Below are positions 50,645 to 58,246 of a stretch of DNA of 64,000 nucleotides, in pieces (position 1 is the stretch's first letter; every line of letters begins with the position of its first letter). This stretch comes from Melghirimyces thermohalophilus. GTDB taxonomy: Bacteria; Bacillota; Bacilli; Thermoactinomycetales; DSM-45169. A program made the translations under genes and the position numbers. The notes below the pieces were generated by a model. It was not told the origin of the DNA and did no database searches. It worked only from the letters and a program-made list of their open reading frames with translations. Location: assembly GCF_900102685.1 (NCBI RefSeq), contig NZ_FMZA01000014.1:1-64000 (forward strand), written 5' to 3'.

Positions 50645-51712
50645 TCACCTGGGTTGGGCCACGATCCCGTTGTGAACCTTGATGATGCCATGACGCAAAA
50701 TGTCAAATCCGTTTTCGTAGAGATACAGACCCATCTGCCGGATATTCATCAGTTCGCGATAGGTGTAGTTCATCACATCGGCCATGATCTTGTAATAGAG
50801 ACGGGATTTCAGCTGATCCCGCGGTGTCGTCAGAATGGCGTACCCGCCCGGTTTCAAAAACCGGCGATGCCAGTCGATCGCTTCCGGTTTGTGTTTATCG
50901 GGGAAATGTTCCAATAGACCCACACTGAGAACCACATCAAACTCTTGGCCAAAGGAGAGATTGCGAATATCATCGACGATATAGTGGATGTTCATCTGCT
51001 CCTTATACCAGACACCAGGCCCGCCGGTGCTCGGATTGCTCCCCAAAAACGGATAAGTTTCCGGGAAGCTTCCGTACCGGTCCGTCTTACAAAAGGCATC
51101 GTAATCGACAAGCACAACCTCCCCGCCGGGATACATGGCGGAAAGCTGCATCGCCTCATATCCTTCCGCTGCTCCCAGAAACAGAATACGCGGCTTTTCC
51201 AGATCCAAGCCCTGAAACAACGCCCGCTTCCCCCGCGGATCCCAGACTCCGTCTTCCACCCGCTGGACGTAATTCCACAGGGACAATTTCAGATAATCGC
51301 TCAATCCCGTTTTAACCTCCGACCAGCGGAATCGGGCCAGGTGTTGCTTCAGGCTGTGTTTGGTTTCTCTGAGTTCATGGGGAACATCCTTGACGAACCA
51401 CTCGTGAAAGGAACGGTTGAAGTGCTCCCATGAAGTTTTGACCGACATCTCCTGACCGGCCTCCGCTTTCCACCTCTTCCATCCTTTTGCCATATCGTCC
51501 ACCTGATAAGGTTTGCCGATCTCTTTCCATTGAAGCAAAGACCAGTCTTTCACCTGATCCACCTCGATAAAACGATCCAGTTCCGCGGGATGGGGGTTAC
51601 GCAGTTCCACCCGGTAACTGGGAGTCAATTCCGTCCTCCCAATATCCGCCTCCGTATAGGGAAATTTGGTTTCCGTTTCGCGATCGAGAGAAGGTTCCAG
51701 GCTTACCGGCAT
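50645..51712 (-). CDS. SAM-dependent methyltransferase
   Basis: A 355-residue class I methyltransferase. Motif I is ILFLGAAEGYEAMQLSAMYPGGEVVLVDYD (about residues 186-215) and the later VVLSVGLLEHFPDKHKPEAIDWHRRFLKPGGYAILTTP carries motifs II-III. The long N-terminal region (about 180 residues) with WSLLQWKEIGKPY and SLWNYVQRVEDGVWDPRGKRALF is unlike common methyltransferases and may bind the acceptor. Substrate unknown. ATG at 51712 is preferred over GTG 21 bp upstream because AAAGGAG lies close before it. Confidence 0.75.
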   Translation of the reverse strand: MPVSLEPSLDRETETKFPYTEADIGRTELTPSYRVELRNPHPAELDRFIEVDQVKDWSLLQWKEIGKPYQVDDMAKGWKRWKAEAGQEMSVKTSWEHFNRSFHEWFVKDVPHELRETKHSLKQHLARFRWSEVKTGLSDYLKLSLWNYVQRVEDGVWDPRGKRALFQGLDLEKPRILFLGAAEGYEAMQLSAMYPGGEVVLVDYDAFCKTDRYGSFPETYPFLGSNPSTGGPGVWYKEQMNIHYIVDDIRNLSFGQEFDVVLSVGLLEHFPDKHKPEAIDWHRRFLKPGGYAILTTPRDQLKSRLYYKIMADVMNYTYRELMNIRQMGLYLYENGFDILRHGIIKVHNGIVAQPR

Positions 51713-51809
51713 CGATTGATGCTCCTTTCTCACGGTTTCTTTATCAGTTTATTCTGTAAACCCTCCTTCTTTCCCTTCCATTTAAGTGAGATATGGTCAT
51801 GGGCCATAC

Positions 51810-51840
51810 AAAAAAGCGGGAGAGGCCTCTCTCCCGCTTC
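51810..51840 (-). terminator. Terminator of the rpsN paralogue
   Basis: On the minus strand AAGCGGGAGA-gaggcc-TCTCCCGCTT then TTTTG, 19 bases past the stop. Confidence 0.9.
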
Positions 51841-51858
51841 ATGATCCCGTCCATATGA

Positions 51859-52044
51859 TTACCAGCTCGCTTTTTTCAGCCCCGGAATCCTCCCTTGGTG
51901 AGCCAACTCACGGAGGCAGATCCGACACAGGGCAAACTTCCGGTACACGCCGTGTGGGCGCCCGCACCGTTTGCAACGGTTGACCTGACGCACTCGAAAT
52001 TTCGGTCGACGATTGGCTTTCACAACCTGTGATTTTTTGGCCAA
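51859..52044 (-). CDS. rpsN: Ribosomal protein S14, zinc-binding type, outside the spc operon
   Basis: A 61-residue S14 with a complete zinc site: Cys24, Cys27, Cys40 and Cys43 (RCKRCGRP ... LCRICLREL). S14 assembles into the 30S head. The gene is monocistronic rather than between rplE and rpsH, and its sequence departs from typical spc S14 ([31 protein letters not shown]). It is probably a second copy. In Bacillus the stand-alone paralogue is usually the Cys-less, Zur-controlled form, so a Cys-containing one is unusual. The start is TTG with GGAGG before it. Confidence 0.93.
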   Translation of the reverse strand: MAKKSQVVKANRRPKFRVRQVNRCKRCGRPHGVYRKFALCRICLRELAHQGRIPGLKKASW

Positions 52045-52447
52045 CAGGTTTCCTCCTTTCTGATCTACTTTTTTATATCAATGAGACTTTATTTTTACAT
52101 TTAATTTAATTATTGTATAACATAAATAGGGGAAAATCAAGAGATCCCCGATTGGGTCCGAATGCAGAGGAGATAACAGCTGCGATAGGTTTTATACCCG
52201 TTGGCATCACCGTAAGGTTCCGGCAGCTGATAAAACAATGGAAATGTCTCTATATGGCTCACCTGCATGATCGTCCCTTCTTCCACACGCGAATCATTCG
52301 CTTTCTTTGCAATCTTAGGCCCTTCGCTCCAGCCAGCTCATATCTTTCATGCTTCAGTGCCAACTCAGTGGAAACGGACGAGATGGTCCTTTAACGGTCG
52401 ATCTATCTCAACGTATCCTCTCCTAATACCGCTCCCCTATACCTTGA
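52045..52447. other. Intergenic region
   Basis: It holds an AT-rich stretch upstream of rpsN (52081-52130) that should contain its promoter, but I could not place -35/-10 boxes or a Zur box with confidence. No gene is seen in the rest. Confidence 0.4.
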
Positions 52448-52449
52448 CC

Positions 52450-52478
52450 AAAAACGACCGGCCCGAGGCCGGTCGTTA
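52450..52478 (-). terminator. Terminator of the helical protein gene
   Basis: On the minus strand AACGACCGGCC-tcg-GGCCGGTCGTT followed by TTTGG. Confidence 0.9.
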
Positions 52479-52484
52479 CACCCA

Positions 52485-52946
52485 TCAATATTTATATTTT
52501 CCGTTCACATTTAGGACATGATCCAAAAAAGAGTCCACCGGATTTGGCAGCTTCTGTTCCGCCCTTCGTAGGTGCCGCCGCATTTGGGTCTTTAACCATC
52601 TCAACTCGTCTTTCTCTTCTTTTAACCCCATTTCCTCATCTAACATACCTAACAACCAACTGTAGGAGCTAACTTGTTCCTCCAGGGCTTCCAGCAAGAT
52701 GCGCTGCTTCTCCGTCTGATCCACTTCCCCTAGGCGGTGATCCTCTCCTGATCTTCCCGTTTCCTGCTTGAGACGTTCCAGCAGCCACCCCATCATTCGA
52801 CTCCCGTCGATCAGGGTTTGTCGGAGCATCCGATACTCTTTATCGTATTGGGGGTCATCCAGCAGCCAGGCGATCTGTTGCATGGAAGCGTTCACACCTT
52901 TTAATACCGTCAGCAACCGAAACTGTTCTTCCTGTTTCTCTGTCAT
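52485..52946 (-). CDS. Helical hypothetical protein (153 residues)
   Basis: I do not recognise it. It is charged and helical throughout, with two similar helical halves (MQQIAWLLDDPQYDKEYRMLRQ and QVSSYSWLLGMLDEEMGLKEEK), and a basic C-terminal helix (WLKTQMRRHLRRAEQKL). No signal peptide, membrane segment or Cys. AGGAGG lies about 14 bases before ATG, farther than usual. It is followed by a strong terminator. A soluble regulatory or structural role is possible. Confidence 0.6.
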   Translation of the reverse strand: MTEKQEEQFRLLTVLKGVNASMQQIAWLLDDPQYDKEYRMLRQTLIDGSRMMGWLLERLKQETGRSGEDHRLGEVDQTEKQRILLEALEEQVSSYSWLLGMLDEEMGLKEEKDELRWLKTQMRRHLRRAEQKLPNPVDSFLDHVLNVNGKYKY

Positions 52947-53011
52947 CCCAATTGGATATCCTCCTTTTCCCCCTACCCACTTTCTCTGTAACCATTATGA
53001 CATATTTTTTG

Positions 53012-53026
53012 TGAAAGCGCTTTATC
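53012..53026. promoter_or_regulatory. Candidate CcpA-type (cre-like) palindrome
   Basis: TGAAAGCGCTTTA with the perfect core AAAGCGCTTT, in the upstream region of the helical protein gene. It deviates from cre consensus at the right end, so this is tentative. Confidence 0.35.
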
Positions 53027-53136
53027 AACTATTGCCATTGGAAATGATGCAATTTTGCGTTCGCAAGATTACATCATGATTCCGGCATAGGGAACGCCGC
53101 CTTCCTTTTTCTCCGGGAAGACGACGTTTTTGTGCA

Positions 53137-54261
53137 CTACATTGTCACTACCAGGCGGGCCGCTTCTCCGCGGGCCAGCCGGTCAAATCCTTCGTTGATC
53201 GCTTCCAGGGGCAGGGTATCAGTTAACAACCGATCCACCGGCAGCCGTCCCTGCTTATACAACTGAATCATACGGGGCAAGTCCCGTTTGGGGATACAAC
53301 TTCCGATATAGGAACCCTTGATCGTCCGTTCCTCGGCAGCCAACGTCACCTGGGGAATCGAAAACTCGTCCTTGGGATGAGGCAGCCCGGAAGTGACCGT
53401 CATCCCGCCTCGACGGGTGATCCGGTAGGCGGTTTGCATTGCCGGAACCACCCCCGCTGTTTCAAAGGCGTACTCTACTCCGCCCTCGGTGACGGAACGG
53501 ATCTGTTGCACCGCATCCGCCTCAGCGGCATTCACCCCATCCGTTGCTCCCAGGGATTTGGCCAGCTCCAACTTGCTCGGGTTAACATCGACGGCGACGA
53601 TTTGCCGGGCGCCGGCCACCACCGCTCCCAAAAGGGCGCTGAGGCCCACGCCTCCCAGGCCTACGATTGCCACACTGCTGCCGGCCGGAACCCGGGCGGT
53701 ATTGATGACCGCTCCCACTCCGGTCATCACCGCGCAGCCGAAAAGAGCCACCTGGGGAAAAGGGATCTCCCGATCCACCGGGATCAGGGAGTGCTGATCG
53801 ATCACCGCGTAGTCAGCAAAGCCGGACACCCCAAGGTGATGGTTTATCACCGTCCCGTCCTTTTTCAGTCGGCGTGCTCCGCTGAGAAGCACCCCTTGGT
53901 TATTGGCCTCCGCTCCGGGTTCACATAAGGCGGGACGACCCTCCCGACAGGGGGCACAATCGCCGCAGCTGGGAACAAAGGCACAAACCACGTGGTCACC
54001 CGGTTCCAATCCTGATACGCCGTTCCCTGTCTCCACCACCTCCCCAGCAGCCTCATGACCGATGGCCATCGGAGTGGGACGGGGCCGGCTCCCGTTAATC
54101 ACTGATAGATCGGAGTGGCAGAGCCCGGCGGCCCGAATCCGAACCAACACCTCTCCCGGGCCCGGCGGAGCCAATTCCAACTCTTCGACCCTCAAGGGCC
54201 GGCTCTCGCTGTAGGGAGCCGGCAGTGCCATCTCGTAAAGAACAGCTGCACGTGTCTTCAT
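53137..54261 (-). CDS. Zinc-dependent alcohol dehydrogenase (MDR superfamily)
   Basis: A 374-residue medium-chain dehydrogenase. Catalytic zinc ligands are Cys and His-Glu in AAGLCHSDLSVI and AIGHEAAGEV. The structural zinc lobe is present (CGDCAPCREGRPALC), and VAIVGLGGVGLSALLGAV is the NAD(P)-binding Rossmann motif. The length and NNQGVLLSGARRL insertion resemble the class III-like/AdhD group rather than formaldehyde dehydrogenase. Substrate is unknown. ATG at 54261 lies four bases after AGGAGGTGG. Monocistronic. Confidence 0.88.
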   Translation of the reverse strand: MKTRAAVLYEMALPAPYSESRPLRVEELELAPPGPGEVLVRIRAAGLCHSDLSVINGSRPRPTPMAIGHEAAGEVVETGNGVSGLEPGDHVVCAFVPSCGDCAPCREGRPALCEPGAEANNQGVLLSGARRLKKDGTVINHHLGVSGFADYAVIDQHSLIPVDREIPFPQVALFGCAVMTGVGAVINTARVPAGSSVAIVGLGGVGLSALLGAVVAGARQIVAVDVNPSKLELAKSLGATDGVNAAEADAVQQIRSVTEGGVEYAFETAGVVPAMQTAYRITRRGGMTVTSGLPHPKDEFSIPQVTLAAEERTIKGSYIGSCIPKRDLPRMIQLYKQGRLPVDRLLTDTLPLEAINEGFDRLARGEAARLVVTM

Positions 54262-54599
54262 CCATCCACCTCCTAACTGATATCTCGTATAGCGTATCAC
54301 GTTTTCCACACTATTGAGACAAGAAACCCCGTTTTTTATACCGCCGAGACCTGCAAAGAGGGGAGACTGAGCTCGTGGAAGCCGCCTCGGGAGGTAGCCG
54401 GTTTCTGGATAAGATCGGGCGTGAGCCTCTCTTCGCTCGGGTCAACCTCTTACGCGTGGGAAATCCCCATCTTCCGCCATACGGGGTACCCGGGAACATC
54501 GCCTCCTTTGTGCCGACCGGGGGGATCGGTTCTCTTAAAACGCTTCAGTAACGTGCTGCCTGCCCGGAGTTTGAGGTCGGACTCTTTCGCAGGAAGACT

Positions 54600-55040
54600 T
54601 CGTCAACGGAGCGCCCAGATGGCCGATCACGTCGATCTGGCTCCCGGCCAAAATCCCCATGTCCATTACGAGCCCTCCTCGTTGGACGAGCTAAAAGAAG
54701 CGCAACCCTCCGGAGAGGAACATACCCCCCTTAGTCCAGGGCCACCTCGTGCGCCAAAGCATCGAGCGACGTAGCGATTACAAGCAGGCGGGCATGACCT
54801 ACCGTGCCCTGGATGATTGGGAACGGATCGATCTGATTGAAAACCGGGTCAACGGTTTGAAGGGATACCGGCGACACACTCAGGAACGGATGATCGATCA
54901 TCCGTTCCTGAGTGTGATCCTGATTACGGCCGTCGGGTGGCCGAAGGTTTGGGCATCCATCGAGCAACCGGAAAAACCGCCTCCATCCGGGGAACCATCG
55001 GCAACACGGATTCAAGCGGTGCCGTGGAGGATGCGGAGTG
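54600..55040 (+). pseudogene. Catalase pseudogene (C-terminal fragments)
   Basis: Three stretches of catalase C-terminus occur in three consecutive frame changes. First NPHVHYEPSSLDELKEA (matching catalase VNYEPSSL), then, in the next frame, VRQSIERRSDYKQAGMTYR and LDDWERIDLIEN (matching V.QKI....DY.QAG..YR...D.ER..LI.N). Last, in the first frame again, CDPDYGRRVAEGLGI. The heme-binding core is missing. The region 54310-54600 shows no recognisable catalase. A long perfect palindrome splits the second and third pieces. Confidence 0.75.
54875..54916. repeat. 42-bp perfect palindrome
   Basis: Twenty-one bases (54875-54895, starting CACACTCAGGAACGG) are followed with no spacer by their exact complement (54896-54916). 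The centre is GATCGATC. It lies where catalases read QERMIDH..., and the right arm replaces the expected codons. Confidence 0.9.
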
Positions 55041-55079
55041 AATGGGTCACCCTTCCCAGCCTTACTGACAAACACCTAT

Positions 55080-55147
55080 ACCCCCTTGAATAACAGCAAG
55101 GGGGGTGTTTTGATGCAAAAAATAACCCCATCAGGGGGTGATGGGGC
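55080..55147 (+). terminator. Terminator hairpin and second hairpin
   Basis: CCCCCTTG-aataacag-CAAGGGGG with TGTTTTG after it (55081-55112) is probably the old catalase terminator. A second stem CCCCATCA/TGATGGGG (55125-55146) follows. Confidence 0.65.
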
Positions 55148-55239
55148 AGTGACTTGAACTGGGAAAAGGTGAGCAGGAAATTTAAGGCGGGAGGAAGAGC
55201 CGATTCTTTCCTGCTCTTTCGATAGATTGCCCGGAGAGG

Positions 55240-57153
55240 CTAAAGGATATGCGATTTATAATGGTTCACATATTTGTTGCGATAGTGGGAAAGAGCGACT
55301 AACGGCCACACATAGCGGTAGCTGTGATAATGAATATAGAATTGGCCGGCCAAACCGGCTCCGGTGGGATACCGCATCCGCCAATCCTGTTTGTCCGCCA
55401 TCCCCAGGAGAGCCCCCACACCAGCCTCGATTTCCGGAGTAGGCTGATCGTGCCAAGTGATCAAGGCATCCAAGGCCCAGGCTGTTTGAGAGGGGGTACT
55501 GGCTTTTAAGGGAATGTAAGTACGCTCGATATCACTCCGGCACGACTCACCCCAACCCCCGTCTTCGTTTTGAACCGATTGCAGCCACTGAATCCCTTTT
55601 TGCACGGCGGGGTATGAGCGGGGGATGCCAGCAGCGGCCAGCCCGGTTAAAGCAGCCCAAGTTCCGTAGATGTAGGTGACTCCCCATCGGCCGAACCAGC
55701 AACCTTCCTGCTCCTGGTTCCGTTCCAAAAAGCGAACGGCGCGAGCCACCGTTGGATGATTCCATTTCCAACCCAATTCCGTACCGACAAATGCCAAACA
55801 ACGGCTCGTCAAATCATTGGTAGAGGGATCAGTCCATACGGTGTGAGCATCATCAAAGGGCAAGAGACGGCGGGGCCAAGCTTTATCGGTATTTTTTTCA
55901 AAGGCGGACCAGCCTCCGTCCCGATTTTGCATGGACAACAACCATCCGACTCCCCGAGACCAACTTCCGCCCCATGCGGCGGGGTGACAACGATAGGAGG
56001 GGGCCATGGCTCGGAGGACGGCGGCGGTATCGTCCAAATCGGGATTCATAGTATTGATATCGGAAAACCCCCAGCCTCCAGGGGGCACACCCGGATTTCG
56101 CAAAGACCAGTCGGCCAGACGGGTATGCTGGCGCTGAAGGAGATAACCGAGTCCCTGTCGGATCGCGGGATGTTGCGGCCCACACCCCGCCTGTTGCAAC
56201 GCATAGGTGGTCAACGCCGTATCCCACAAGTTGGATGTGGTCTCTTGCAGATGCCAACCGTGCTTCACCGGGTAGAGGAAGCTCTCCAGTCCCCCCATCG
56301 CCTGCCGCAGGACGGGGTGATTTTTGGAGTAACCCATCCCCATCAGACCAAACATCATCAAAAAGGTGGTGCTGAAATAACTGTACAAGGTTCCGTCCGT
56401 CTCCCGCCGGTGTAATAAAAAACGTTCCCCTCGCTGAAGCGCTCTTTTTTTCAGCAGACCCTCCCGCTCCCGCAGCCGAGCCAACCCCAGATCGATCTCC
56501 CGCTGAAAATCTTCCATCCCCTTGATCGCCGAGGAACGGGATGCTTTCTCCCCCATCCAATCGGAGAAGTCGAGAGACGGACCCGGAAGATCCACCGAAA
56601 AACGGCGGTTGGAGGCTAATAAAATGGGAGCAACATGAACCCGGGTAAACCCGACAAAATCGAAGAAGTTGATCGGAAACCACCATGGGAGCAGCAAGAA
56701 CTCCGCCGGAACACCCGGGTGATGCGACCAGTCATAGTGGTTGATCAAGGTGAGCATCACCTTGGTCAGGGAGCCGGCCTGATGAATCCCTCCTCTGGAG
56801 CGAACAAACTGACGCGCATTGTTGACGATCGGGTCATTCGGTTGCACCACCCCAGCATAGAGCAAGCCTACGATCGACTCGATCGTGGCGGACAAATTCC
56901 CCTCTTTTTCATCATGGAACAGTTTCCACGTACCGTCGCCGTTGCCGATGGAACGGATCCGTTCCGCCATCTGTTGAAGGGCTTCCGGCTCTTTTCCGTA
57001 TAAGCGATACAGCAAAATCATATAGGCATCGGTCATCGGACCGCTTTCAAAGCAGAAGGACCAGCGACCGTCCCCGCCCTGTCGAGATAGCAACAACCGG
57101 GTGAGCCGATCCACTTCCCTCTCCACCCCATCCCGATGTTGACCCATCACCAT
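55240..57153 (-). CDS. sqhC: SqhC-type terpene cyclase (tetraprenyl-beta-curcumene / squalene cyclase)
   Basis: A 637-residue class II cyclase with alternating QW repeats (MQNRDGGWSAFEKN; VQNEDGGWGESC). The catalytic acid motif is Asp372-Leu-Asp374-Asp375 in NPDLDDTAAV. The frame GGDGRWSFCFESGPMTDAY, DGTLYSYFSTTF and QHTRLADWSLRNPGVPPGGWGFSDINT matches B. subtilis SqhC, which makes sporulene-type C35 terpenoids, more closely than Alicyclobacillus hopene cyclase. No prenyltransferase or squalene synthase gene is adjacent. ATG at 57153 has GGGGGAGGG before it; the frame extends upstream without a site. Confidence 0.9.
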   Translation of the reverse strand: MVMGQHRDGVEREVDRLTRLLLSRQGGDGRWSFCFESGPMTDAYMILLYRLYGKEPEALQQMAERIRSIGNGDGTWKLFHDEKEGNLSATIESIVGLLYAGVVQPNDPIVNNARQFVRSRGGIHQAGSLTKVMLTLINHYDWSHHPGVPAEFLLLPWWFPINFFDFVGFTRVHVAPILLASNRRFSVDLPGPSLDFSDWMGEKASRSSAIKGMEDFQREIDLGLARLREREGLLKKRALQRGERFLLHRRETDGTLYSYFSTTFLMMFGLMGMGYSKNHPVLRQAMGGLESFLYPVKHGWHLQETTSNLWDTALTTYALQQAGCGPQHPAIRQGLGYLLQRQHTRLADWSLRNPGVPPGGWGFSDINTMNPDLDDTAAVLRAMAPSYRCHPAAWGGSWSRGVGWLLSMQNRDGGWSAFEKNTDKAWPRRLLPFDDAHTVWTDPSTNDLTSRCLAFVGTELGWKWNHPTVARAVRFLERNQEQEGCWFGRWGVTYIYGTWAALTGLAAAGIPRSYPAVQKGIQWLQSVQNEDGGWGESCRSDIERTYIPLKASTPSQTAWALDALITWHDQPTPEIEAGVGALLGMADKQDWRMRYPTGAGLAGQFYIHYHSYRYVWPLVALSHYRNKYVNHYKSHIL

Positions 57154-57499
57154 GTTTGTCCCTCCCCCTTTGTACCCCTGCACAAAATCCTTCTCTTTAC
57201 GATTAATGAAGGAAAGGGGGCAATCATGCGGGGACAAGAATTTTTTTATTTTGGACTGGAAAACTACAGAAGGAACCGGAGGATCCGATCGACGGATGGC
57301 TGAATTGGAGCAGCTGAACAAAAGCTTCATCGACGGAGAAAGGGGACGGACGTTGATGAATTTACCATCCGTAAGTGGATTTCGATTCGAAAAGGCGTAT
57401 CGGGAATATCCCTTTTAACTAAGTGCCGGCGCAACCGAATAATTTCATGCCACGGAGAGATAGTATAACCCAAAACCCTGTGTCAGGAGTGGAATCAAC

Positions 57500-57721
57500 A
57501 TGAAAATGGAAGCTGTGGAGAAACGATTAAAAAAATGGGGGGAGTTGATCATTACGACAGCCTCGGGTGAGATGTATGAGATCCATCACGGGGACACCTC
57601 CTTCGATACGGAACAGCGAGTCATCAAGCTGGAAACTCCCCAAGCCGATTATCTGATTGACGGAGATTCGGTGGAAAATATCAAACAACACTACGGACAC
57701 AAAGTGGAAGAAGGCGATTAA
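57500..57721 (+). CDS. Small hypothetical protein (73 residues)
   Basis: I do not recognise it. It reads as an amphipathic N-terminal helix (MEAVEKRLKKWG) followed by beta strands (ELIITTASGEMYEIHHGDTSF, VIKLETPQADYLIDGDSVENI). This pattern resembles small sporulation or stress proteins of Bacillales but no family is certain. AGGAGTG lies before ATG, and a strong terminator follows, so it is very likely a real gene. Confidence 0.7.
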   Translation: MKMEAVEKRLKKWGELIITTASGEMYEIHHGDTSFDTEQRVIKLETPQADYLIDGDSVENIKQHYGHKVEEGD

Positions 57722-57726
57722 ACGTA

Positions 57727-57770
57727 AAAAAAGCGGAGAGCGGACAAATCGCCTTCCGCTTTTTTTGTTT
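57727..57770 (+). terminator. Terminator of the 73-residue protein gene
   Basis: AAAAAAGCGGA and TCCGCTTTTTTT arms, with T run, directly after the stop. Confidence 0.85.
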
Positions 57771-57780
57771 TTTCACCTGC

Positions 57781-58074
57781 TCATTCTGAGCCGTCGATAG
57801 AGCCCCCGCGTTGCGAAATGGAGTCCGCCCGGTTCGGTTCGATGTCCTCAAGTTCCCTTCCGCAACCGACTCCCATACGGAGAACATAGCAGCATACGCG
57901 GTCCGGATCGACATTCCGCTGCTCTTCTGGCCAATCCCTCCCCCGCAGCTCCACCTGCACGCTGCCGATACCCATCAAGCCGAAGATATTGCGGTCGATT
58001 CCCTGGTAGTTGCCCCCGGGGTATTGGAGGACATTGGTAAACCCATCGTGCAGTCGAATCGCTATCCACCACAT
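57781..58074 (-). CDS. Possible degenerate gene, function unknown
   Basis: The frame encodes WWIAIRLHDGFTNVLQYPGG, then YQGIDRNIFGLMGIGSVQ and an acidic tail. It looks coding but no family is recognised. Reading back from the ATG in the same frame gives a Trp/Gly-rich stretch and then a TGA, preceded by a plausible start (MEWKDWGLSVFIG) with GGGGGG upstream. An intact ancestor with one nonsense change is therefore possible. Overlapping frames on this strand cover the same DNA. Confidence 0.3.
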   Translation of the reverse strand: MWWIAIRLHDGFTNVLQYPGGNYQGIDRNIFGLMGIGSVQVELRGRDWPEEQRNVDPDRVCCYVLRMGVGCGRELEDIEPNRADSISQRGGSIDGSE

Positions 58075-58246
58075 CGCCCACCCGCCTGGGGATATCCATC
58101 ATCCGATAAAGACGGAGAGTCCCCAGTCTTTCCATTCCATTGGAACCTTTCCCCCCGTTCATTTTTCATATCCATTTCATCGATTACGCACTCGATCCTT
58201 TTATCAAAAAAAGAGAACCGGGTTAGGATTGGACCCGGATATCGCT

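Noticed and set aside
52113-52394. 93-codon plus-strand frame upstream of rpsN
   Set aside because: No ribosome binding site, mixed composition and overlap with the expected rpsN promoter.
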